This document shows, piece after piece, positions 16,412 through 24,905 of a DNA stretch of 33,265 nt. Position numbers and translations under genes: made by a program. The stretch is from assembly GCA_947369165.1 (NCBI GenBank), contig CANBKJ010000030.1, positions 1 to 33,265 on the forward strand, written 5' to 3'. Under the pieces are notes generated by a model, which was not told the origin of the DNA, made no database searches, and saw only the letters and a program-made list of their open reading frames with translations. How positions within the stretch are numbered: the stretch's first letter is position 1; the number at the start of each line of letters is the position of its first letter. This stretch comes from an uncultured Lachnoclostridium sp. (lineage in GTDB: Bacteria > Bacillota > Clostridia > Lachnospirales > Lachnospiraceae).

Positions 16412-16579
16412 ATGGCATACACTATTACAGATGCTTGCATCAGTTGTGGTTCTTGTGCAGCTGACTGCCCTGCTGGAGCAATTTCAGAAGGTTCTGCACA
16501 TTTCGAGATTGATGCTGACGCATGTTTGGATTGTGGAGCATGTGCTTCTACTTGTCCTACAGGCGCTATTGAGAACTAA
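16412..16579 (+). CDS. 2[4Fe-4S] ferredoxin
   Basis: A 55-residue clostridial-type ferredoxin. Two CxxCxxCxxxCP motifs are present: CISCGSCAADCP (C9, C12, C15, C19) and CLDCGACASTCP (C38, C41, C44, C48), each binding one [4Fe-4S] cluster in the usual crossed pattern. It carries low-potential electrons in the cytoplasm of anaerobes (pyruvate:ferredoxin oxidoreductase, hydrogenase, Rnf-type partners). AAGGAGG lies upstream of the ATG. A TTGTAT / TAGAAT pair with a 17-base spacer (16,351-16,379) is a plausible promoter, and a terminator follows at 16,632. Confidence 0.95.
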   Translation: MAYTITDACISCGSCAADCPAGAISEGSAHFEIDADACLDCGACASTCPTGAIEN

Positions 16580-16631
16580 TACAGTGTTACATACAAACTG
16601 TATTTTCTTATAGCGGTTTACTGCAGAAATG

Positions 16632-16671
16632 AAACAGACAGGAATTATTCTAACGAATCTCCTGTCTGTTT
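16632..16671 (+). terminator. terminator between ferredoxin and pgi genes
   Basis: AAACAGACAGGA (16,632-16,643) pairs with TCCTGTCTGTTT (16,660-16,671), followed by TTATTTT. It lies 53 bases after the ferredoxin stop and 18 bases beyond the convergent pgi stop, so it may serve both genes. Confidence 0.85.
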
Positions 16672-16689
16672 TATTTTAATCCATATTCA

Positions 16690-18039
16690 TCAAAGCCGCT
16701 TCAAAAGCTCTTCCCGCTGCTCTTCAAATCCTGGTTTGCCAAGAAGGGCAAACATATTTTTCTTGTAGCTCTCCACTCCCGGCTGATTGAACGGATTCAC
16801 GCCAAGAATATAACCGCTCACTCCACAGGCAAACTCGAAGAAATAAAACAGCTCTCCGAGATAAAATTCGTTTTGCTCCGGTACACGAATCACGAGATTG
16901 GGAACGTTTCCGTCCGTATGAGCCAGCTGTGTTCCTTTCATGGCATTTTTATTTACAAAATCCAGAGTCTTCCCTGCCAAATAATTCAGGCCATCCAGAT
17001 CCACCGGCTCTTCCTTCAAAGTAATGTCCATCGCTGGACTCTCAAGTTCCATTACCGTCTCAAACATGATACGAGATCCATCCTGGATAAACTGTCCCAT
17101 CGAATGAAGATCTGTGGTCAGATCCACGCTGGCAGGGAAAATGCCCTTCTGATCCTTTCCTTCGCTCTCTCCATATAACTGTTTCCACCACTCACTCACA
17201 TAATGGAAAAACGGTTCATAATTCGCGAGAACCTCCACGGATTTTCCTTTTCTAAGAAGGATATTCCGGATCGCCGCATACAATACTGAATTATTTTCAC
17301 TCACCGGGCTTTCCAGACAGAGTTTTCTCATACTCTGTGCCCCCTCCATCAGCAGATCCAGATCTGCGCCGCTCACTGCGATCGGCAACAATCCCACGGC
17401 TGTCAATACAGAAAAACGTCCTCCCACATCATCTGGCACCACAAAGCTCTCATAACCCTCTTCTGTGGCAAGGTTTTTCAGTGCTCCCTTTGCTTTGTCC
17501 GTGGTCGCATAAATCCGCTTTGCAGCCTCTTCCTTGCCGTATTTATTCTCAAGCATTTCCTTAAATACACGGAAGGCAATGGCCGGCTCCGTGGTCGTCC
17601 CCGATTTACTGATGATGTTGACAGAAAAATCTCGATCCCCAATGGTTTCGATCAACTGAGACAGATATGTTCCGCTGATACTATTTCCTGCATAATAAAT
17701 CTCAGGCGTCTTACGCACTGACTTGTCCACACAGTTATAAAATCCATGTCTTAAAAATTCGATAGCAGCCCTGGCACCGAGATAAGAGCCCCCGATACCG
17801 ATCACAACAAGAACCTCTGAGTCAGACTGAATCTTCTGTGCCGCCTTCTTGATCCTGTCAAATTCATCCTTATCATAATCTACCGGAAGATCGATCCATC
17901 CAAGAAAATCATTTCCGGCACCACTTTTACCCACCAGAGTTTCTTTCGCTGCTGCCGCAATATCAGCCATAGATTTTACTTCATCATCACTGATAAACTT
18001 CTTTGCCAGTGAATAATCAAATGTAACATGCTTGTTCAT
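16690..18039 (-). CDS. pgi: glucose-6-phosphate isomerase
   Basis: A 449-residue Pgi, the usual bacterial length, interconverting glucose 6-phosphate and fructose 6-phosphate. Sugar-phosphate-binding motifs appear in order: [52 protein letters not shown] (PGI signature 1 region), [16 protein letters not shown], and [18 protein letters not shown] with the catalytic region near the C-terminus. The start is the ATG at 18,039 (MNKHVTFDY) behind AAAGGGGCG; the in-frame extension would read through the operator region and begins MCQFKSL, which is not Pgi-like. It is transcribed alone from a promoter at 18,111-18,139 with a palindrome between promoter and gene. Confidence 0.96.
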   Translation of the reverse strand: MNKHVTFDYSLAKKFISDDEVKSMADIAAAAKETLVGKSGAGNDFLGWIDLPVDYDKDEFDRIKKAAQKIQSDSEVLVVIGIGGSYLGARAAIEFLRHGFYNCVDKSVRKTPEIYYAGNSISGTYLSQLIETIGDRDFSVNIISKSGTTTEPAIAFRVFKEMLENKYGKEEAAKRIYATTDKAKGALKNLATEEGYESFVVPDDVGGRFSVLTAVGLLPIAVSGADLDLLMEGAQSMRKLCLESPVSENNSVLYAAIRNILLRKGKSVEVLANYEPFFHYVSEWWKQLYGESEGKDQKGIFPASVDLTTDLHSMGQFIQDGSRIMFETVMELESPAMDITLKEEPVDLDGLNYLAGKTLDFVNKNAMKGTQLAHTDGNVPNLVIRVPEQNEFYLGELFYFFEFACGVSGYILGVNPFNQPGVESYKKNMFALLGKPGFEEQREELLKRL

Positions 18040-18080
18040 ACTTCGCCCCTTTCTTTTCACTTCGAGAAATAAACTTTTGA

Positions 18081-18099
18081 ATTGGCACATTGTGCCAAT
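18081..18099. promoter_or_regulatory. perfect palindromic operator upstream of pgi
   Basis: ATTGGCACATTGTGCCAAT is a perfect 9+9 inverted repeat around one central base. It lies 12-30 bases downstream of the -10 box, in the first transcribed bases, where a bound repressor would block pgi transcription. The regulator is not known; it is not a CcpA or Rex consensus. Confidence 0.75.
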
Positions 18100-18110
18100 C
18101 TGATAACTTC

Positions 18111-18139
18111 ATTATATCAAACCGGCTGCCAAAACACAA
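18111..18139 (-). promoter_or_regulatory. pgi promoter
   Basis: On the minus strand TTGTGT (18,134-18,139) and TATAAT (18,111-18,116) are separated by 17 bases. The perfect -10 box supports it; the -35 box is weak. Confidence 0.65.
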
Positions 18140-18175
18140 GTCCAACCCAGCACCTGCAATACAGTCAGTACTGCA

Positions 18176-18847
18176 TTAGACCATATATTCTTTTAATACT
18201 TCCTCGATCACAGCCTCTTCTTCTTTTGTAAATTCGATTTTAACAGGAGACTCTTCTTCCTGTTTCATAGACAACAGTTCTTCTAGCTGTGCCCGCTCTT
18301 CTTCAAAATACTCCCTATGGTATTCTTCCATCTCTTCATGCTTAAATACCTGGTTTTCCAGTCTCGGCTTATAAATGTTTTCCAGGTAATCCCGCACCTC
18401 TACCAGCAGTCTCTTCCTCCGAAACCGAAGATTTAAACAGATGTCTTCCAAAATAATAATTCCACATATTGCAATTCCCACAAACAGAAACTCCATCATC
18501 ATTCTGCGGTCACTGTCCAGAACTGCTATGTACAAATTAGCAAGAAGACTTGTCAGAAGCGTAATTCCAAACATGACATCGCCCAGAACCTCCCAGGTGT
18601 AGAGATGAACACCTGCTGCCCTATACGAATTCAGATACTTGTCCACAAAAATTTCAACATTTTCAACTCCCATTTTTAGTTGATAGCATGTCTCAAATTT
18701 TTTTAGCAGCATTTTCATCAGCGGATGTTCTGATTTTCCCATCTGCCCGGCGGCCCGGATAAGTCTTCGGTACATTCTGCTCACAAATAACTTGATCACA
18801 AAACACAAAAATCCAAATCCAATAATTAAATACATTACATCTCTCAT
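18176..18847 (-). CDS. membrane protein of unknown function
   Basis: A 223-residue protein. Hydrophobic segments are at about 4-20 (VMYLIIGFGFLCFVIKLFV), 85-110 (VMFGITLLTSLLANLYIAVL) and 118-137 (MMEFLFVGIAICGIIIL). The segment between the first and second is soluble, and the tail from about 145 is charged and helical, ending in a Glu-rich stretch (EEYHREYFEEERAQLEELL) likely to be a coiled coil. GAGG lies 6 bases before the ATG at 18,847; a GTG four codons earlier overlaps that ribosome site. I do not recognise the family. It lies 164 bases after murG, beyond a GC-rich hairpin near 18,905-18,922. Confidence 0.75.
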   Translation of the reverse strand: MRDVMYLIIGFGFLCFVIKLFVSRMYRRLIRAAGQMGKSEHPLMKMLLKKFETCYQLKMGVENVEIFVDKYLNSYRAAGVHLYTWEVLGDVMFGITLLTSLLANLYIAVLDSDRRMMMEFLFVGIAICGIIILEDICLNLRFRRKRLLVEVRDYLENIYKPRLENQVFKHEEMEEYHREYFEEERAQLEELLSMKQEEESPVKIEFTKEEEAVIEEVLKEYMV

Positions 18848-19011
18848 ATCATACCTCACTTCCTGATAATTACAATTATCTGCCTTTTGGCACGAATTGT
18901 GACAGGAACGGCGGCACCGTCCTTTCGTACAGTATATCAGATCCCTGATATTCCTGTACAGATACCGCTGATATAATATGACATTTTCGTATGACAGGAA
19001 GCGACAAGCTT

Positions 19012-20085
19012 TTACTTTATTCTTACTTCGTCTATGATATCCGCTACTTTTACAACTGCATTGTGCTGGTCACTCGCTTCCATAGAGTGAATATATTCCT
19101 TCCTGCCCTCATATACTTTTTTCACTGCCTCCAAAAGCCGGTCACTGGTAAGTTCCTCTTCCTGAATCACATAACTAAAGCCCTGCTTTTCAAAAGATTC
19201 TGCATTTAAAATCTGATCTCCTCTGCTTACCTCCATTGACAAAGGGATCAATATATTAGGTTTGTGAAGTGCCAGAATCTCACAGATCGCATTTGCACCG
19301 GCCCGGGAAATAACAAGATCCGCTGCATCTAGAAGATCGCACAATTCTTTTTGGATATATTCAAACTGAACATATCCTTCCGTCCCTTTTAATGCCTCGT
19401 CTACCTTATCCTTTCCGCACAGATGAATCACTTGATAATCCTTCAACAATTCAGGAAGAATATCCCGGACAGCCTCATTGACCCGGACGGAGCCAAGGCT
19501 CCCACCGATCACAAGAATCACCGGTTTTCCAGAAGAAAAACCACAAAAATCAAGCCCCTTTAAGCGATTGCCAGAAAATAGTTCCTTCCGAATCGGGGAT
19601 CCTGTAAGAAACGCTTTTTCCTCTGGCAGATGCGAAAGTGTCTCTGGAAAGTTGGCACAAATTGCCGTTGCCGACGGCAGACAAAGACGGTTGGCGAGCC
19701 CCGGTGAGATATCAGATTCATGAAGAACACAAGGTACCTTCTTCCTCTTTGCCGCCATGACAACCGGAACAGTCACAAAACCACCCTTTGAAAAAATAAC
19801 ATCTGGTTTTATCTTTTTTATGATCCTGGCAGCCTCTACATATCCCTTTAGTATTCTCGCCGGATCTGTAAAATTTTTCACATCAAAATATCTGCGCAGT
19901 TTTCCGGACGATATTCCATAGTATGGAATGTCAAACTCCGCCATCAGTTTCGTCTCGATCCCATCTTTAGAACCAATGTAATGAATCTCATATCCCCGTT
20001 TCTGTAGTTCAGGGATCAAAGCAATATTCGGCGTCACATGCCCCGCTGTTCCCCCACCAGTCAGTATTATCTTCTTCAATCTCAT
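19012..20085 (-). CDS. murG: MurG, lipid II-forming GlcNAc transferase
   Basis: A 357-residue GT28 glycosyltransferase that moves GlcNAc from UDP-GlcNAc onto lipid I at the cytoplasmic face of the membrane, giving lipid II for peptidoglycan. Motifs: the N-terminal glycine-rich GGGTAGHVTP for lipid I binding, FSKGGFVTVPVVMAA, HESDISPGLANRL, the second glycine-rich loop GGSLGSVRVNE, and the UDP-binding SRAGANAICEILALHKPNIL. GGGGG precedes the ATG at 20,085 and the gene starts 11 bases after the HIT gene. It is outside any division/cell-wall cluster: the neighbours are rhomboid, flavodoxin-like and HIT genes. Whether this is the only murG in the genome cannot be seen. Confidence 0.95.
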   Translation of the reverse strand: MRLKKIILTGGGTAGHVTPNIALIPELQKRGYEIHYIGSKDGIETKLMAEFDIPYYGISSGKLRRYFDVKNFTDPARILKGYVEAARIIKKIKPDVIFSKGGFVTVPVVMAAKRKKVPCVLHESDISPGLANRLCLPSATAICANFPETLSHLPEEKAFLTGSPIRKELFSGNRLKGLDFCGFSSGKPVILVIGGSLGSVRVNEAVRDILPELLKDYQVIHLCGKDKVDEALKGTEGYVQFEYIQKELCDLLDAADLVISRAGANAICEILALHKPNILIPLSMEVSRGDQILNAESFEKQGFSYVIQEEELTSDRLLEAVKKVYEGRKEYIHSMEASDQHNAVVKVADIIDEVRIK

Positions 20086-20096
20086 CGATCCCCCAG

Positions 20097-20507
20097 TTAT
20101 AAATTCTTTTTAATCTCGTCTGCTACAGCCTGAAGATCTGGAGTTTCCCCCGCTTTCCACATGATATTTACACCATCTCCATAGTATCGTGGAACCACAT
20201 GTACATGAAGATGAAATACGGTCTGTCCAGCCGCCTCTCCGTTATTTTGCAGAATGTTCACCCCGTCACAGTGATAAGTCTTCATCACTGCAGTTGCAAT
20301 CTTTTTGGCAATGGGAAATACCTTAGAAGCCTCTGCTTCATCCAGCTCAAAGATATTCGCAGCATGCTTTTTCGGCAAGATAATCACATGTCCCCTGGCG
20401 GCTGGATTTACATCTAGGATTGCACGAAAGTCTTCGTCTTCGTACACCGCTGTGGAGGGAATCTCTCCTGCTATGATTTTACAAAAAATACAATTTTCAT
20501 CTGCCAT
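20097..20507 (-). CDS. HIT family nucleotide-binding protein
   Basis: A 136-residue histidine-triad protein of the HinT type, a purine nucleoside phosphoramidate or dinucleotide hydrolase. The N-terminal CIFCKIIAGEIPS with C6 and C9 is the zinc-type variant, and HLHVHVVPR (H99, H101, H103) is the catalytic triad motif; RGHVIILPKKH (residues 38-48) is also diagnostic. GAGG stands 9 bases before the ATG. It is third in a leftward operon, 26 bases after the flavodoxin-like gene and 11 before murG. Confidence 0.93.
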   Translation of the reverse strand: MADENCIFCKIIAGEIPSTAVYEDEDFRAILDVNPAARGHVIILPKKHAANIFELDEAEASKVFPIAKKIATAVMKTYHCDGVNILQNNGEAAGQTVFHLHVHVVPRYYGDGVNIMWKAGETPDLQAVADEIKKNL

Positions 20508-20533
20508 CTGAATCTACCTCTCTTTACATTAAT

Positions 20534-21520
20534 TTACTCAAAACGGAATACAGTATCAAAATTTCTCAGCACCTTAAAATTTCCCTGAGCAGATAATTCT
20601 CCTGACATAAAAGCATTTTGAAATGGTTTTGTACCATCTAGAATATCATTGAATACCGCACTTTTGGTCTTCGCTGTTACATCTGGATTCTGGACACTGC
20701 CAAAATAACAGTTTAAATGATCATTGTCCACCTCTATGACAAGGCTCCTATTTTCATCTGTCAGATCGATCTGAAATACTGCCTGCATATCATCCATTGG
20801 AACAAAATGGGATTTCAACTCTGAAATATAACGGTCCGGATTTTCATCTCCATCCAGCATTTCCTTAAACAGGTTTGCCAGTTCCTCGATATCTTCCTTC
20901 TGTTTTTTAACATAATGATCATTGGATACGTAAGCTGAGAGCTGTTCACTTTCCTGGGGCGTCAAAGAAAGGGTATTGCTCCGAAGCACCGTCTTTTTAA
21001 CCTGATAACTGCTGCTGGGGAAAGCCACCATTTTCTTTGAGATCGTACGGTAAAAATTCTCCGCACATTTTTCAATCATCAGATTATAGTCTGGATTTGT
21101 CTCAAATTCCACATGGTTATCCACATAGGCGCATACTCCCTCACAGGGTACGCCGCCAAGCAGCTCCCACGCTTTAATCAACGTAGTCTGTGCCTCTCTC
21201 TCCCCATAGGTCGTCGCCATAACCACGGGAAGCATATAGATATGCTGTATGCTCTCTTTATCCCCGTAAAGCCAACAGGCGTCCAAAAATTGCTGCAGGT
21301 ATCCTCCGATCCCAAGCCACTCTATAGATGCCGCAAGAATCACACCATCCGCCTCTTTTAATGTCTTAGGCAATACTGAAATCCCGCTTTTATCCTCATA
21401 TAAATTATATCTTTCCACATTTACACGAAGTTCATCCAGAACCTGCGAAATTTTATCAATGGTAAATAAGGTAGGATCATCTATGAGTCCGCGACCTCCA
21501 TAATAAATATTTACGCGCAT
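20534..21520 (-). CDS. flavodoxin-like reductase with C-terminal SCP2-like domain
   Basis: A 328-residue, two-part protein. The first 180 residues have the NADPH-dependent FMN reductase/flavodoxin-like fold (MRVNIYYGGRGL, DGVILAASIEWLGIGGYLQQFL, and MLPVVMATTYGEREAQ). The C-terminal 100 residues resemble an SCP2 (sterol carrier) domain (an AVFQIDLTDENRSLVIEV-like sheet, then FNDILDGTKPFQNAFMSGEL and NFKVLRNF). The ATG at 21,520 shares its A with the TGA stop of the rhomboid gene (TGATG), so translation is probably coupled; GTG one codon earlier is also possible. A flavin-dependent redox role on a hydrophobic substrate is a guess. Confidence 0.78.
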   Translation of the reverse strand: MRVNIYYGGRGLIDDPTLFTIDKISQVLDELRVNVERYNLYEDKSGISVLPKTLKEADGVILAASIEWLGIGGYLQQFLDACWLYGDKESIQHIYMLPVVMATTYGEREAQTTLIKAWELLGGVPCEGVCAYVDNHVEFETNPDYNLMIEKCAENFYRTISKKMVAFPSSSYQVKKTVLRSNTLSLTPQESEQLSAYVSNDHYVKKQKEDIEELANLFKEMLDGDENPDRYISELKSHFVPMDDMQAVFQIDLTDENRSLVIEVDNDHLNCYFGSVQNPDVTAKTKSAVFNDILDGTKPFQNAFMSGELSAQGNFKVLRNFDTVFRFE

Positions 21521-22146
21521 CACATCACCCGTTCCTTTCTTGTTGAAACTATTCTTTTGATCAGGTACATTCCGATACAGAGCACAGCACCTGCTATAAA
21601 CCCGCCCACATGTGCATATTGGTCAACCTCCGGATACAGCATCCCATAGTACAGATTCAAGGCAATATACGCTGTAAAACGAAGAATCTCCCTGCGCAGA
21701 TTATTTCTCCGGTTTACAATCAGCATCACAATAAAAGCCCCCATTACACCATACACAGCACCAGAAGCACCACAGGAAACAATCTGGGCATTCTGGTTCA
21801 AATGGGCTGTCACAGATACAAGTCCTGCGGTAATTCCTGAAATTAGATAAATACCTGCAAACCACAGTCTGCCAACGGCATTTTCCATCACATGTCCAAA
21901 TATCACTAAGGATACCATGTTAAAAAACAGGTGCTCAATTCCAAAGTGAAGAAAGAAATGTGTAATAAGCCGATAATATTCATGCTCTCCAAAAAAAGCC
22001 GGCGCATACATGCCCCCTGCCTCGATCATATAATCAGGATCCAGAGTGGAACCATTCCACTCTGTTATGAAAAACACTGCAACATTTATAATTGTGATCA
22101 GCACTGTAACCAGCGGAAGCCTTTTCATTAAGGTGTTTTCTTGCAA
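21520..22146 (-). CDS. rhomboid family intramembrane serine protease
   Basis: A 208-residue membrane protease. It has the rhomboid core: HFFLHFGIEHLFFNMVSL (the HxxxN motif in the second membrane helix), CGASGAVYGVMGAF with the catalytic Ser of GASG, and HVGGFIAGAVL with the catalytic His. Six hydrophobic helices are visible. The start was chosen as TTG at 22,146 because GGGAGG (22,155-22,160) lies exactly 8 bases upstream; an in-frame TTG at 22,179 has no ribosome site. It heads the operon rhomboid - flavodoxin-like - HIT - murG. The substrate is unknown. Confidence 0.9.
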   Translation of the reverse strand: MQENTLMKRLPLVTVLITIINVAVFFITEWNGSTLDPDYMIEAGGMYAPAFFGEHEYYRLITHFFLHFGIEHLFFNMVSLVIFGHVMENAVGRLWFAGIYLISGITAGLVSVTAHLNQNAQIVSCGASGAVYGVMGAFIVMLIVNRRNNLRREILRFTAYIALNLYYGMLYPEVDQYAHVGGFIAGAVLCIGMYLIKRIVSTRKERVM

Positions 22147-22210
22147 ATCGTAAACCTCCCGACTTGTCTTCCCAATCAAAATATGTTAGTATTGTAGCAT
22201 ATTTTAGAGC

Positions 22211-22229
22211 AATAGTCTACAAGACTATT
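22211..22229 (+). other. small hairpin ahead of the ASKHA gene
   Basis: AATAGTC and GACTATT form a 7-bp perfect inverted repeat around TACAA, about 8 bases before the ribosome site (GAGGAAAAG) of the gene at 22,246. It may be an operator shared with the divergent rhomboid operon or an RNA hairpin in the leader. Confidence 0.4.
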
Positions 22230-22245
22230 TAGAAATGAGGAAAAG

Positions 22246-23673
22246 ATGAAAATTACCGTCCACGGGACACCCGCAAATACTAAATCCATACTTGATCTGC
22301 TGGAAGATCAGGGGATTTCACTGCCATGTAACTGCCACGGAGCGAATACCTGCGGAGGAATGCAGTATGATTTTCCCTGTACCCTGATTCCTCACAAGGA
22401 TGTAACGGTGACGGTTCATCCCAGAGAATCTTTTGGCGGCCTGGCTCTGTCCAAAGAACAAAACAAAGACCATCTTCCAGATACTCTACTCATCGATCTT
22501 GGCACAACAACCGTAGCGATGGTGTATTATAGTTCTTTACACAAAACGGTCTTTTATTCGGAAGTATATCCCAATCCACAACTTCCTTTTGGGACTGACG
22601 TGATCAGCCGCATAAAATATGATACAGAAGCCATTCACAAACATGAATTGACGCATATGATCTGTCAAACACTCTCACAACACTATAATTCCTTTCTGGC
22701 TTCCCATAAAAATGTTTCCATTAAGACCTGTCTCATTGGTGGAAATACCACCATGGTCCACCTTCTTCTTGGCCTGTCTCTGGAGGGTATGACAGCAGCT
22801 CCCTTTACCCCTGTAGATGTTTCTCCTGGTAAACTTAGTTTCCACCGGGACGACACCGAGATTCAGATTCTCCCGTGGCTGTCTGCTTTTATCGGCGGCG
22901 ATATAGTATCTGGTATGCTTTATCTGAACTTTGAAAGTCGAAAGGATACTTGTCTTTTAGTGGACCTGGGTACTAATGGGGAATTGGCACTTGTCTATAA
23001 TCACAAAATTTACACGGCAGGAACGGCAGCCGGACCTGCCTTTGAAGGCAGTGGCCTCTCCTGCGGTACTCCGGCAGTCCCCGGCGCGATATCCGACGTC
23101 AGTCTCAGAAGGACCCTGCCACAAACTCAAACCATCGGCAACAAACTTCCAATCGGAATCTGCGGAAGTGGTGCAGTCAGCATCCTGTCCCAGCTTCTCA
23201 CCTGCCGTTACATGGATCCCTCCGGAATACTAACCGATAAATTCCCAGAGGATGGACTTATCCTCTCCCGGTCATCTTCTGGACAAATAATCCGGTTTAC
23301 GAAACAGGATGTTCGTCAAATGCAGCTGGCAGTAGCCGCCATTGGCGCCGGTATCAATACATTGTGTCATACAGCTGGTATTTCTGTGAATGACGTAGAT
23401 CAGCTTTATCTCGCCGGGGGACTAGGCTACCATATAAGTATCTCCAAAGCAGCCGTTTCCGGAATGTTTTCCGGCGTGGAATTAGACCATATCCATGCGG
23501 TGGGAAACAGCTGTCTTCTCGGTCTAGCATCGGTTTCCCACAGACCAGATGACCTTTCCCAGAGAATAGAAGGCATTTGCCAAAAATCCCAGGAAGTTAT
23601 TCTTGCCGATGATAAGTATTTTCAAAAACAATTTATCCGGCACATGACCTACGAATATAATTCTACCTTATAG
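22246..23673 (+). CDS. ASKHA domain protein with degenerate N-terminal ferredoxin (RamA/DUF4445-like)
   Basis: A 475-residue protein like the ATP-dependent reductive activators of corrinoid proteins (RamA/ASKHA). The N-terminal 60 residues copy a [2Fe-2S] ferredoxin fold, but the usual CxxxxxCxxC is changed: C30 and C36 are kept, M39 stands where the third Cys is expected, C45 is kept, and an extra C28 precedes. The rest is the actin-like ATPase core: LLIDLGTTTVAMVY, CLIGGNTTMVHLLLG, FIGGDIVSGML, LLVDLGTNGELAL, GTAAGPAFEGSGLSCG, GICGSGAVSIL and QLYLAGGLGY. It is transcribed toward the tad operon and overlaps the last codons of the FHA gene tail to tail by 25 bases. Which corrinoid protein it serves is unknown; no methyltransferase is nearby. 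Confidence 0.85.
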   Translation: MKITVHGTPANTKSILDLLEDQGISLPCNCHGANTCGGMQYDFPCTLIPHKDVTVTVHPRESFGGLALSKEQNKDHLPDTLLIDLGTTTVAMVYYSSLHKTVFYSEVYPNPQLPFGTDVISRIKYDTEAIHKHELTHMICQTLSQHYNSFLASHKNVSIKTCLIGGNTTMVHLLLGLSLEGMTAAPFTPVDVSPGKLSFHRDDTEIQILPWLSAFIGGDIVSGMLYLNFESRKDTCLLVDLGTNGELALVYNHKIYTAGTAAGPAFEGSGLSCGTPAVPGAISDVSLRRTLPQTQTIGNKLPIGICGSGAVSILSQLLTCRYMDPSGILTDKFPEDGLILSRSSSGQIIRFTKQDVRQMQLAVAAIGAGINTLCHTAGISVNDVDQLYLAGGLGYHISISKAAVSGMFSGVELDHIHAVGNSCLLGLASVSHRPDDLSQRIEGICQKSQEVILADDKYFQKQFIRHMTYEYNSTL

Positions 23674-24905
23674 TATATGGAAGAAATACCGATCATATCC
23701 CCATCTTCCAGACGACATCTCTCCCATGGCACCAGCCTCCTTCCGTTGACAAAGGTGCCGTTGGTAGATTCCTGGTCGATCATAAATACTCCCTGCGCAT
23801 CTGCCACAATTTTTACATGAATGCGGCTGACCTCTCCTTCTCCGATAATTTCATCTGCCTTTGACCCGTCTTTTCCAATAAAAAAAGGGCTTTTTCGTAT
23901 TTTGATTTCCGGGCGGTGCCAATCCTGAGGAATCAGATTGACCATCCAGTTCTCTTCCTCCGTCTGCTCCAACGTGACGGTTTCATCAGTACAGGTACTG
24001 ACTAATTGCATCGTATTATCCTTTGTTTCTTTTTCAGCTTCTCTCACTAATTTTCTTGTTTGGTCATGGCTTATTGACTCTTTTTTATAATAGCAATATG
24101 CTGCTACCAGAAAAACGACCACCAGTATGCTGCAACGCCTCAGATCAACTCCTCCGGAAACTGGATCCTGTATGATTCCTGCTTGATACAAAATGAAACC
24201 AATCACCACTGACACAACAGCAGGAACAACCCATTTTCCCCATGGCTGCTCTGGTTTCTGTTCGGATTTCTTTTCCGCCTCTGAAAATACACGAAAATGA
24301 TTGTCATCTTCTAATAGCACTTCTCTTTTTTCCTTCCTGTCAACACTTCTTTCAGGAGCTGCTTTTTTCTTGTTCTCATCCAAAAAAACAGACAATTTAT
24401 TTAGATCAAAATGACTGTCTCTGCTGAGGCGGTGAAGTCCATAAACCAAAAAAGCCAGCTCTTTGTCCTGATGATTCATTGTATCCATAAACTTTTCCAG
24501 CAGTCTCGAAATTCCTTCATTTACTTTCTTGTTATAACCATCCAGATAGGGAATCTGAAGCTGCTGCTGTTTCTCATCCAAGAACATGTAATCACACTGC
24601 AATAGCAGATTTTTTTCATCCAGAAAATACTCTTGACAACGGGTAAGAATCTGAACCAATTGTTCCAGCAGATCAGAGAACTGTATCATGTTCATATTTC
24701 CCCTCTCGAAATACTCATTTAAGGAGATCATATCCCTTACCCGGTATAGGCACTGCAGTTCTTGATCTATATTATACAACTCTGCACCAAGAATCCCTTG
24801 GACAACATTATACTTAAGCATTTCACTCCCAAATCGACCAACTTCCTCCAGTTCATCAATTTGTAGGATACGTCCCTCCAGCTCCTGTAACAATGCTATT
24901 CTCAT
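23649..24905 (-). CDS. FHA domain membrane protein (DUF6382-type N-terminus)
   Basis: A 418-residue protein, last gene of the tad operon. Residues 1-165 match the DUF6382-type globular part often found ahead of FHA domains in Clostridia (LLQELEGRILQIDELEEVGR, and MFLDEKQQQLQIPYLDG). A charged linker follows, then two membrane helices (about 225-245 and 257-273), so both ends face the cytoplasm. The FHA domain at about 345-405 has the phosphothreonine-binding loop pattern FFIGKDG, VSRIHVKI and STNGTFVNG. GGGAGG precedes the ATG at 24,905, which lies inside the TadE gene (50-base overlap). It probably reads a Thr-phosphorylation signal for the pilus apparatus; this is inference. Confidence 0.87.
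   Translation of the reverse strand: MRIALLQELEGRILQIDELEEVGRFGSEMLKYNVVQGILGAELYNIDQELQCLYRVRDMISLNEYFERGNMNMIQFSDLLEQLVQILTRCQEYFLDEKNLLLQCDYMFLDEKQQQLQIPYLDGYNKKVNEGISRLLEKFMDTMNHQDKELAFLVYGLHRLSRDSHFDLNKLSVFLDENKKKAAPERSVDRKEKREVLLEDDNHFRVFSEAEKKSEQKPEQPWGKWVVPAVVSVVIGFILYQAGIIQDPVSGGVDLRRCSILVVVFLVAAYCYYKKESISHDQTRKLVREAEKETKDNTMQLVSTCTDETVTLEQTEEENWMVNLIPQDWHRPEIKIRKSPFFIGKDGSKADEIIGEGEVSRIHVKIVADAQGVFMIDQESTNGTFVNGRRLVPWERCRLEDGDMIGISSIYYKVELYS

Noticed and set aside
18081-18116. Sigma-54 promoter (TGGCAC...) at the pgi palindrome
   Set aside because: The downstream TTGC element is missing at the required spacing; the sequence is better explained as a palindromic operator after a vegetative promoter.
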